Shown in pieces: positions 52,222-62,362 of a stretch of 64,000 nt of DNA. A model generated the notes under the pieces. It saw nothing but the letters and a program-made list of their open reading frames with translations. It did not search any database and was not told where the DNA came from. The first letter of the stretch is position 1. The number at the start of each line of letters is the position of its first letter. Origin of the DNA: Asterias amurensis (Eukaryota > Echinodermata > Asteroidea > Forcipulatida > Asteriidae); the NCBI RefSeq assembly GCF_032118995.1, contig NC_092661.1:10912494-10976493 (forward strand). Direction: 5' to 3'. The translations under genes and the position numbers were made by a program.

Positions 52222-52396
52222 TGGTACTTCACTGAGGTAGTGAAGGCGATTGCCTCCATGCCCCCTGGTCATTGCATTGATGCCCTTGAAATGCTACAGT
52301 AGATATTTACAATTTCCTCATAGGGTGCCCATTTACCAGAGAATGCCTTGGTGCCCTTGCTCTTTCAAAACACAGCATACAGACCTGCATGCAATG
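52222..52396 (-). mobile_element. Family U repeat (U2)
   Basis: On the minus strand: GCATGCAGGTCTGTATGCTG, GCAAGGGCACCAAGGCATTC, GGCACCCTATGAGGAAATTG and GGCATGGAGGCAATCGCCTT. It is uninterrupted at the point where U1 holds C6. Confidence 0.7.
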
Positions 52397-52795
52397 TTGA
52401 TCGATTTGAACATAGAGTAAGGACTTGAACTTGTGGCGTGGTGATACTGCTGTTCTAATTATCACTTCTGTTATCATTTAATGAGAAGGGTTGCGGTGGC
52501 ACCGTAACGATGAGATATTTTTTGGGTTAAATATTCGAGTTGTGGAATGTATGGTTGTGAATACAACCAGTCCTTATCAGGGAAAAGTAAATTGTACAGT
52601 ATACGTAGACGTAATTACATGGTTTCAAAAAAGTGCAGTCGAGTCATCGTTAGGGTTTAATCGCATGATTAGTTACACAGATGCGGACAGTCGATAACCG
52701 ATGGAGTATCTATCAATGTTGTTGTTAACACACACAAAATAATGCATACTTATAGAAAATTTAATAACGCCGACGCCATCTTGGCATGTCTCTGA

Positions 52796-52977
52796 AACCT
52801 CCCGAATCAGAATTGACCTGAATTGCGGGTCACATGGGTTCAATATTGACCCGAAAATGTGTAAAATCACCCCTCCCCGCGCGCCCCTCTCGGTTTTTTC
52901 GTCAGTCTACTGTCTATTCCGTGTCCTGAGACCCAACGTCCTAAGAACGGCTGACCCGATGTTTGAATTTTAGAGTG
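52796..52977. mobile_element. Family L element, decayed (L2)
   Basis: CCCGAATCAGAATTGACCTG and GGTTCAATATTGACCCG at the left, TGACCCGATGTTTGAATTTT and AGAGTG at the right. The left terminal CACTCTAAAA is lost. Confidence 0.55.
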
Positions 52978-53430
52978 ATAAATGTACAAAAAGATATTGC
53001 AATTCGACGAAACGTTACTGCGGAAGTACTCACTCAATATCTTGTAAGGGGCAATTTAGATCCAATAATCGTTGTTTTCTCTCGAATTTCTTGTCGACTC
53101 GCCCCCACCCTCCCCCCGAATTTCGATGTTAAAACAATAACTGAAAGATTGATATACATGTATGATATAATGTATAGGATACATTGTAGCCTACACATTG
53201 AAGAACAAAGTTAATGCCCCAAATTAAGCAGATGTTTTTTTGTTAAACGCTCTACAAGATCGATGATTTTGCAGTGGCTTTTCCTGGCTTGCAGGATGCA
53301 ACTTTGTACTTAGTCCGACGAGGAAATTCACTCCAACTCGTCATCGGGCAAAAAGGTTTACTAATGGTAACGAGGTTGACCGATAACGATAGAAAAGAAC
53401 TGACACAACATACTACGTGCGATTCGAGCA
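52978..53430. other. No gene seen
   Basis: Unique AT-rich DNA. Confidence 0.45.
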
Positions 53431-53605
53431 GGGCCAAATTTCATAAATCCGGTAAGCACAAAACAAGCTTACCATATAATAGTATTGCTTTTAGCAGAGA
53501 CAGGTTACCAGCCCAAATTGCCAAGTTTGAATTTGTTGGTTAGCGAAGAAATGTGTTAAGCAGTATTTTTTGCTTAACTAATAACAGCTTTATGAAATTA
53601 GGCCT
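53431..53605. mobile_element. Family C element, diverged (C7)
   Basis: GGGCCAAATTTCATAAATCC to AGCTTTATGAAATTAGGCCT, with TAAGCACAAAACAAGCTTAC and GCTTAACTAAT arms. Confidence 0.7.
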
Positions 53606-54770
53606 TGGTGGAATCTGATGTTGGGTTTTTTCACTTGTGTTTTTTTTTCTCCTTAACTGTTATTGAGACTGGATTGAATTTCTACCTCAGGCTATCTGTA
53701 AACTGGTGGACAAAGAATACGCATCATGCATTGCATCATAGTCTGGAGGCAGGAAACTTTCCAACCTTTTGCGTAATTTTGACATTGCATATCAATCACC
53801 CTGGTTACAGTACTTTGATAATGCCGCTTACTTTATTGCATATTATCCACAAAATCACGACAAGGGGTTTTGGGGTACAACCATTGAATTATTTAAATTG
53901 AAAACTGAATCTTGATTTTCAGCTGACTCACGCACCAACCCACAATTTCGAGGGGGAAATATCACAATTTGTTCAAGTTTAAAAAGGCCTTTTCCATTAA
54001 CCTTTTTTCCTGAACGGCCCCGAAATTGAAAAATGAAAGCCAAGTATTGTCAACGTTGAATTGAACTGAGGAAGCAGTAAAAATAAGGCAATTGTTCAAA
54101 ATTTACACATCCTCTGAGGTTGCTTGCACTTTTCTCTATTAAAAAAAATATCCCACTCGTAAAAGTTGTTACCGCAAAATATTCATCTAAATAATTTAGC
54201 GGCACTTTCAACTCCAAAAATTACAAGTTGCTACTTTTGTAAGTAAACCAAACAATAATCAACAGTCGAGCTCCACTGGGCCGTAGCGGGTGCAAACCGC
54301 ACAGATGTTGGGCGCAATGGGGCGTTTCAACACCGAATGCGATAGGGACTCCCCAGTGGTTGGTAGTCAAGGTCGCCAACCACCACCGCCAGGCTGTTGG
54401 CCTTTTCTTTTTTCGGTTACTCTTTTTATCCTTCAAAATATCGACACGAAACAGCTACATTTTCTTCTTTGTTTGGCTACACAAACAACTCGGCGAGAGG
54501 GTTGTTTTAAAAGTTACCGGTCAAACATGGCGATTCACACGTGCTCTTATATTCGTTATAATTATGTTTGTGTAACTTCACACTGCTGTGCGAGGTGGTT
54601 GATATTGTCTATTGATGACACATGTACTCGGTTTTCTAATTGATGGTTTATTTTCTGGCATTTTCATTGTAAAGGCAAAATATATACCTTTTGTTTTTGG
54701 AACCGTTTGAATGTTTTAACCCTTTACAAATGTTAAACTAACATGAGACAATTTCAAATAATAATGTCGT
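53606..54770. other. No gene; unusual GC-rich segment 54255-54410
   Basis: 54262-54410 (GAGCTCCACTGGGCCGTAGC, GGGTGCAAACCGCACAGATG, CCAGTGGTTGGTAGTCAAGG) is GC-rich and non-repetitive in AT-rich surroundings. Frames are open on both strands but no domain is seen. It could be a non-coding RNA exon or regulatory DNA. Confidence 0.35.
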
Positions 54771-54975
54771 AGCGTTTTAGAGATTTCGTCGAAAATCTGG
54801 AGCGGTTAATAGATCCACACGCACAACATGAAGACTAATCCGTAATTGGAATACACAATCCGAAAACGTATCCATAGTACCGTTTCCCTTTTTTGGCGGG
54901 GGGAGGGGGGGGGGGGGGGTACAAGTGATATCTTTCTCCACAACCACATTGATTCGAAGTGTACTGACTCAAAAT
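54771..54975. repeat. Dispersed repeat V (V2)
   Basis: CTGGAGCGGTTAATAGATCC, TAATCCGTAATTGGAATACA and GATTCGAAGTG follow the order of V1. A run of about 19 G interrupts it at 54902-54920. Confidence 0.6.
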
Positions 54976-57017
54976 TCTTTACACTAATCGATAGCTGATG
55001 CACTTTAGCTGATAGCTGATGTACATAGTTAACTATGTGTCATTTCTCTATGTTCTAACCAAGTCAGTTTCTATTGGCACTAATTTTAAGAACGATATAC
55101 CTTCCATTTCAGATAATATCCAGCCCATCATTTGGATATTAATTTAAAGTCAATGACACGATATCGTTTACCATTCGTTCTACAAACCCTGTCCATATGC
55201 TACGAAAAGCTTCATTTCACTAGGGCAGATCAAGTGTACTTAAGCGTAAATATACAAAAATAATTTCAAAATCTGAATAATTCAGTGCCCGTTTGTTTCT
55301 CACAAAAAAAGAACGCAGCTGTATACGTCTTTCCACTGCCAGCCAGAGAACATTCACCCCGTCGTCTGCCACACGGAGAGAGTGTTCCTTTTCAACAAAA
55401 TGTACCTGAGATATTATAATGTGTACAAGAAGCAAACAATTTAAGCGCCTCTATAAACTGCCAAACAATCACTTCCAATTCTTCTGCATGTTTTCATAAC
55501 CCAGGACGTGTTGTGCCTGGGATTTCTATTCTTTTTTCCTTCACCCCTTTTTGGTTGTCTTCTTCTTCCCCCGTATATAACCCGCTAATCCCGGCCGTTC
55601 AAACATTCCGACCGGTCGCTGATGAATCCCTAATCGGGTCTTGTGCTTCGGTGCGTCTCAATTCCCTGGGTGGTGTTGGTCTAGAGCTATTGATACGGGG
55701 CGAGTTATTGGATAGGCCATCTGTGAAAACACCCAAGTCTACATTTTTATGCGAGGGTTTCTATCATGATTATACATGAAGGAGTAAACCGGTAACTTGT
55801 TGCAATAGAATGTCGGGTTTATTACTTGCACCGGCAAATTGAAAACACATGGACCTATATTTCTGGTCCATGCTTAATTTCAAAATAAAAAAGGCCTACT
55901 TTTTTTTACTTTTCTTTTAAAGTTAAACCGGTAGCGTTGAACTGTAATCCGCTGTTGAGAGAGGTTTTCAGTACTCGCTCAATGTACTGGATTTCTTATT
56001 ATCTTTCTTAAGGCAGGTGTCAAATGGTTAAGTTCAACCGTTAACTGAGCAGAACAGTCTGTAATGAAACTGAAACCTACATTGAACGACTTGAAACAAG
56101 ACTAAAACTGATTGTTTTGTGATTACAAGATCACATCTACTTCCTCGCCACTTCGGAAAAAACAGTGAACATTTAAGCCTGACTCTGAGAGTAAAGTGAA
56201 TATCCAAGAAATATTGGAAAATCTTTTTAGTTTGAGTTATGGTGTCCTATCATTGTGTACATTCTGCTAATGTGGTTGCTGAAATGTTTTCTTCAACCAT
56301 CTCCTGTTTACACGATACATGAATAATCAGTAACGGCTTATTAATTAGACAAAGCGACCGGAAACGGCTTGTACCAAAATGCCCGTAGCGGCCGCAAAAC
56401 GTGCCCCAAGTGACATGTTTTCACTCAACAAAGGTCAAAGTTAAAGTCATTTGCTGAATTGACATTTTCAAGTGTTTTCCATGTTAACACTCACTATCTA
56501 AATGTTTCTGAAACCAAATACAACTTCTGTTTCTCATATTTTTCAGACACCTTTACAATACAAGAGCAAATGTTTCCAAAACTCAACAAAATATCAACGA
56601 CTGGGCGTGTTTTAACGACTGATCTAAGGGTTAAGCGAGGTTGTATAATCAGCTCCCTTAGTAAAACAAATTAAACACAAACGAGGAGAAGTTAATTAAT
56701 TGTTATGGTGTAATACCGACTGCATGAACTGACAAGTTACAGTCACAATATTTATTCGTAATTGCCATACAAGTCAACTCTCTTGAAATCATAATAAACA
56801 GTCATTTTGAAGTACACTGTATACACAATATTACCGATTCTTATTAGACTGATAAACTACAGAGTATCAAAATCAAGCCATGCATTTTATAATCGAATCC
56901 CAACTATTTGTTATTTTACACACCTTGAATACTTCCTCAGTCCAAACACATATTGGATAACACTAATGTACCTGCAAATGGTTTCACTTTTAATGTTCAA
57001 ATCTTCAGTAAACCCAC
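54976..57017. other. No gene; candidate regulatory block 55500-55780
   Basis: 55555-55740 (CCGGCCGTTCAAACATTCCG, ACCGGTCGCTGATGAATCCC, GTGGTGTTGGTCTAGAGC) is non-repetitive. CATGGACC/GGTCCATG at 55848-55874 is a small hairpin. No supported exon. Confidence 0.4.
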
Positions 57018-57211
57018 GGCCCAATTTCAGGAAGCTGTTAAGCAGAAGAAAAACAAACTGCTTGACATATTTCGTTGCGAAGCACATTGACTCGAGACCA
57101 GTCACAACAGTGTAAACTTACGGTTACTTTGGCTGGTGACATGGCTTTGTTAAGCACTACTTTTTCTGGGCTTAGCAAGTTTGTGCTTACAGGCTTCATG
57201 AAATCGGGCCC
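57018..57211. mobile_element. Family C element, diverged (C8)
   Basis: GGCCCAATTTCAGGAAGCTG to AGGCTTCATGAAATCGGGCC, with GTTAAGCAG/CTTAGCAAG arms. Confidence 0.7.
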
Positions 57212-57345
57212 ACTACATTATCTGATGTGCCGCCATCTTACTTCATAGCACTATAGGCATGCTGTCATAATACACGTGTCTCCATGATATCGAAGTGATA
57301 TACCAATGCCACCATCCATATAGAAACACTCATTGTTGGTTATTG

Positions 57346-57733
57346 TTAAAGGTATTATACATGATTGGTAGAGCTGACAAAATAGTCGCTGCTAGTATTC
57401 ATGTTTTGTGTACACATGAAATAACAAACCTGTGAAAGTTTGGGCTTAATCTGTTGTGACACTGTGTGTGAGTCACTGGAGAAAGTATAGTGAAAAACCA
57501 AGCATAATTTTCAGCACAAGCCCCATGACCCCAACACACTTTCCTTAAAAACCAAAGTTACCCAATGCGTTTTGGGGTTGTGTTTTCTCAAATATGAATT
57601 CATTTCAGAGGGATTTTTTTATCAGGATAAATGATTTTAGCATGAACATCTGTTATAATTGTTCAGACTAAAATAGTCATTGATGTTTCCCATCCTTACC
57701 AATCATGTATATGCATGTAATACCTTTTTTTAA
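57346..57733. mobile_element. Family I MITE (I1)
   Basis: TTAAAGGTATTATACATGAT and TGG with the inverse CCAATCATGTATATGCATGT and AATACCTTTTTTTAA; TTAA at both ends. AATAACAAACCTGTGAAAGT inside is shared with family A. Confidence 0.85.
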
Positions 57734-59164
57734 AGTACAAGAATGGGGAAACGTCAAACAAAGGATGTAATATTGAAATAAAACTTATTTCAATGAATAT
57801 TCGACCGTAGATTTGCCACGTTACTCAATGCCCATCGATATGAAACTGGCCAAAAGGGGGGTAATCTTATCAAATTGTAACAAGTGTGATCACATCTATA
57901 CACCAACTTGTTCGAACAGAGAAGAAAAGAAAAAAACTATAAAGTCATGACTCTAGCATGCATCCCGCTGTTCTTTTAGCGTTGCTGGAGTGCCGATCCA
58001 GCTATCGGTGTCCCCAACCTCCACCACGCCGTAAAATAAGCGGTGTATATTTCATGCCCCTGGGCGCATTTTCTGGTCAAGCTTATCAATGCGAATTCCG
58101 GAGCACTTGGGTAGTCCGGTTTGCTTTAAATTGGCTAAGGGACTATCGCAAAAGTTTTCATTGGACAACTTTTGATTTTTTTTGAGTGCAGGTCTGAGTT
58201 TATTGCTCCATGGTCTGATACATTGTTTAAGCTTTAATCACTGCCCACCGCACTGAAAATGGGGCGAGATAGTCCCTCATTCTGTACATCATGGATGAGA
58301 TTAAACAAAAGCACTATAAGTCTATCTCAGATAAAGTTTTTAAACAGAAATTTAATGGGTGCCTGCGACATGATCTGTTTAGTTTACACTTCGAGGTTAC
58401 ACCCAGCATGGCAATGCACCCAGCCACACAACCAGTCTCTTGTTTAGATTTAATAAAGTCAAGCACGCATGCATACCAAAAAACATCGCTCCAGCAAATA
58501 TAATTCGTGATTTTTGTTTTTCATATAACGTGCTGAGCTTTAAAGTTTGACGAACAAAGAATATACGCTACCATATAGTACCAAACGTTCAAATTATGAG
58601 TAATGCTTTTTGTCAGAATACTGCATATTTGTAAAATACTGAACTAATTGTTTGTGTTGGCAAAAAGGTTCAAATAGCGTTCTCGTAATGCATATCATGA
58701 CGGCAATAATTACACCATTACTACTGTTTCGGAATCGGTCTACACAATTTATACTCATTCCAATTCGATTAAGTAGTTTGGATTTGAATCATTTCCTCAA
58801 AGCTGCAACCTTTCCCATCTGAAGTGTATTAATACTTTATTACAATAATCTATAGTTTATCAATATCAAGTTGATAATGTACAAGTATATTGATTACAAT
58901 GTTATTATTATGCCTCTATAGCTGTATGACTGCGGTTTAAATTTAATTACAAACAATATTTGACAGAAGTTGCATTTTATTCGGCGGTTTATAGGACTCA
59001 ATTCCAAAATACTATTCTTCCAGACATTTCCAGTGGTTTAAGAGTTTGAACATGATTTTTTGGTAAGGTTTGACATGGCGTCTCCAGTAACAATTGCGTA
59101 TGGATACCCCAGAAGTATAGCAGGGCTGTCAAAATGTGCATCTTGCAATCAGGGGGAATGACAT
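57734..59164. other. No gene seen
   Basis: Unique DNA, moderately AT-rich. Short frames at 57958-58503 have no domain. Confidence 0.45.
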
Positions 59165-59482
59165 TTAAAGGCAGTGGATACTATTAGTAATTGTCAAAGA
59201 CTAGTCTTCACAGTTGCGAGATATTAATGAAAGAAAAAATACTCTTGTCACACGAAGTTGTGTGCTTTCAGATGCTTGATTTCGAGACCTCAAGTTCTAA
59301 ATCTGAGGTCTCGAAATCAAATTCGTGGAAAATTACTTCTTTCTCGAAAACTACGTCACTTCAGAGGGAGCCGTTTCTCACAATGTTTTATACTACCAAC
59401 CTCTCCCCATTACTCGTTACCAAGTGAGGTTTAATGCTAATAATTATTTTGAGTTATTACCAATAGTGTCCACTGCCTTTAA
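59165..59482. mobile_element. Family A MITE (A11)
   Basis: TTTAAAGGCAGTGGATACTA to GTGTCCACTGCCTTTAA with TTAA at both ends. About 50 bases are missing after CTTCACAGTT compared with A1. Confidence 0.85.
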
Positions 59483-61213
59483 CACAACAGAGAAAAGTGT
59501 TCAACAACCAGGGAGAGTTTCCATCATAATCAGGGGGTGTTCAAATCTACTCATCAGAACATGGACAGAGACTGGTTTGTTTTCAGGGAACATTCTGCAG
59601 AAGCAGAGGAGTTGGCAGCTCTTGGAACACACTTTACAACGGGTTCCTTTCAGGACAAGATAACTAGGGGAATGATGCAACCATCATGGAAACGTTAAAA
59701 GGCATTGGCCATGTTTTACGTTTAAACACCCTGTGTTATCTGTCAATTACATGTACATTACATGTAAATGTATACAATTTGCACACCAAGTTTTCAAAAT
59801 TTCCAGCAAACTTGGACACCCTTTTTCACACACTCGTGGCTAAAAGTTAAGAGAAAAAAAACTTGTTAGATGGATGTATGTCAAGGCCTCGTAGACTAAT
59901 CAGGTTCACAATCGCCACTCGGCAGTTAATTATTGAACACTGACTTATCTCAAATCGTAAGCTTTATACATTTACCAAAGTCGATACCCACCCCACCAAA
60001 ATGGACCAGAGCTTTTTTTTCTAATTAAAGGGAGACATTATCCAGCCGAGTTATTAGGACCATAATCAGCGCCGTAACGGAACTGGACAAAGCGCCCCCT
60101 TCACCTAAAAATGACAAATGACTGCCGGGGATCACCCCTGCGATCAATTTATCAGGACCGTGCAATAACACCCTCTTAACATGGGTCCATCTTCTCCTTT
60201 TGTCCTCCCCAAAGTGATTGTCCTGCCCAAGAGGAGGATGCGGTAATTATGAGATCAAAAGAGCCCCCACCAAATTGAAATGGATACTGGGGGTAGTGGA
60301 AGTCGATAATGACGTGAACTATTTTTTGAAGCTCTGTCCTCCCCCTTTTTCATCTCATTGAGGATGGTAACAACTGGACGTGAGAAAAACAAAATCGTTG
60401 GTCAAAATTTACAATAACCACCCCAGCCTTTGGTGATCCTTGCCTATGTGTTGGTGCAGAATAGAACTTGTGAAGTTAACTGGGCATTTACATAGTTAAG
60501 GACCCCTCATAATTAATAGTGCAATTTTCAGTCACCCATCTTTGTCTTGATGATAAAAACAACAGTGACTCCAGAAGGTACCGATTCACACCATTTGTAC
60601 ATTACATTACAAGGTTTGCACTTAACTTTTTCAGTGACTATATACATGTGTGTAGTCTGCTATGCCAGGAGGCCAACTAAATAGTGATGGGTACAACCAT
60701 GCTACAAATTATCAAGGATCCCTTGCTAAGTTGCTCTAGTGTGAAAGGGGCCTAGACTGGCATAAGCCAGGGGAACCACTGCATTACAGACAGGCGTGTC
60801 CTTTTGAACCCAGCAGTTTTCAAGCTGATACACGTTATACATCTTGTTTTTCGTTAAATTAAACAAACAAGAATGTTTCAAAGCGAACACTTTTGAGTTT
60901 TGTTTGATACTTGTATACAACTTGTAGGACTTCACACCTTTCGAGCTTTACAGAATATAATCTGGTAATGTTGCAATCGGATTAGCTGACCAATGTAGTA
61001 CCTTTATTTAACTTAAGGCTAAGATATTAGCTTTGCATATTATGCATTCATGACAACTACGCCCCAAAAGATCTTTCGCAAACAATTTGTTGGGTGATAT
61101 CACAGTGTGAGCCAACACTGAAATAACGCATTATCACAAGCAGTTTCAATTCAACACATTAAACTTATTAACTTTATTTTGGGGGATATTTTGCCAAAAC
61201 TGAGCGTGATAAT
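59483..61213. other. Downstream of frizzled; candidate regulatory block 60030-60370
   Basis: 60030-60370 is non-repetitive with clean, mixed composition (GCCGTAACGGAACTGGACAA, CGATCAATTTATCAGGACCG, GGTAATTATGAGATCAAAAG, ATTGAAATGGATACTGGGGG). It looks like the kind of block conserved near developmental genes, and contains a TAATTA-like GTAATTATG and AGATCAAAAG close to a TCF/LEF site. Conservation cannot be tested here. Confidence 0.4.
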
Positions 61214-61395
61214 ATCAGGCCTGAATGCTTCGTTTTTGAAAGGGCAATGGCACCAAGGCATTTTCTCCTTGGTAAAGGGCACCCTGTGATGAAATTGTAC
61301 ATTTCTACTGTGGTATTTCAAGGGCATCAAGGCATTGATCCGGGGAAGTCAACGCAATCGCCTTCGTTGCCTCCATGAAGTTTCATGCCTGCAAT
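61214..61395 (+). mobile_element. Family U repeat (U3)
   Basis: GCCTGAATGCTTCGTTTTTG, GGGCAATGGCACCAAGGCAT, CTGTGGTATTTCAAGGGCAT and CAATCGCCTTCGTTGCCTCC, then TTTCATGCCTGC. Same order as U2. Confidence 0.7.
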
Positions 61396-62362
61396 ATTTT
61401 TTTATTTTTTTTAATAGCCAGAGCTCACCAGTAAAATGATCGCCCATGCCAATGAACCTGTAAGTGTAATCATGTTTTGATGAAAAACACTTTTTTCCAT
61501 ATATCTCTGAATTATCTTCAGAATTGAACTTTGGAATGGCTAATATAATTAATCTTTCTGAAATTGGGACAGACCTTTTCAACATTGATCAGAGGCAAAC
61601 AAAGAAGTGTATAGAATCATATGATACAGCAAAGCATAAGTTATGTCCTGGGAGTATTTCTGTAGTTTACAACTGTTTACATCTAAAATGGAACAGATGT
61701 ACATGATGTTTACATTCAATTAAAAATAATCGGGGTTGTATATAGGGTGGATATCAGACAGATAGTTTACACAAAAATGGCAACATGATAGGGTTGCGAT
61801 ATCAAATTCTTCCATTAATAAACACAAACATGAGTGGCCAGATTTCGGCACACAAGTGTGCACGTCAGATAATACACAACATTGCATTGGAGATGTCGGT
61901 GCACTGAAAATACTGCCACACTGAAATACAACTGGTACAACAAAGAATGATGTTTGGATACAGCCACAGTACAAAAATAAGTTCAATTGGTGTGGCATAA
62001 TATAAAAAATTTCAATGCCCAACAAACACATGCCACATAAAGCATCTGTTTTCGTTTTACACATCAACACAAAAAGAAAGAAATTGTTTCTTCCTTTCTT
62101 TTGTTTTGCGACGAATACATTTGTTTTTAAAGCTTCCACTGCATTGATTTTTTTTTATTTTTGGGCTACACATCCCCGAAAGTTGTGTTTATTTCGCCGA
62201 ATAACCTTATAAAATGCAAAAATTAGTACAATTGTCTGACAAATGAAGTGAACAGCCTCGCCAAACATACATACAACATATTAAAATAATTAAATACAAA
62301 ATCTGCGTAGTTTCCTTTGTGTGCAAGTGAGTTATTGGTTTGTACAAAGTTTTCTCAACAAA
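61396..62362 (-). other. Probable 3' untranslated region of frizzled 9/10
   Basis: After the stop at 62363 the minus strand is AT-rich and non-repetitive. AATAAA occurs at 62193-62188 and 62159-62154, 170-205 nt beyond the stop. A 139-codon minus frame at 61720-62139 has no domain and is probably chance. The true end of the transcript is unknown. Confidence 0.45.

Noticed and set aside
54221-54436. 71-codon minus-strand protein (Trp-rich)
   Set aside because: There is no domain and no exon borders; kept only as an unusual GC-rich block.
61720-62139. 139-codon minus-strand protein downstream of frizzled
   Set aside because: There is no domain, it is Cys- and Phe-rich by chance from AT-rich DNA, and it lies in the likely frizzled 3' UTR.
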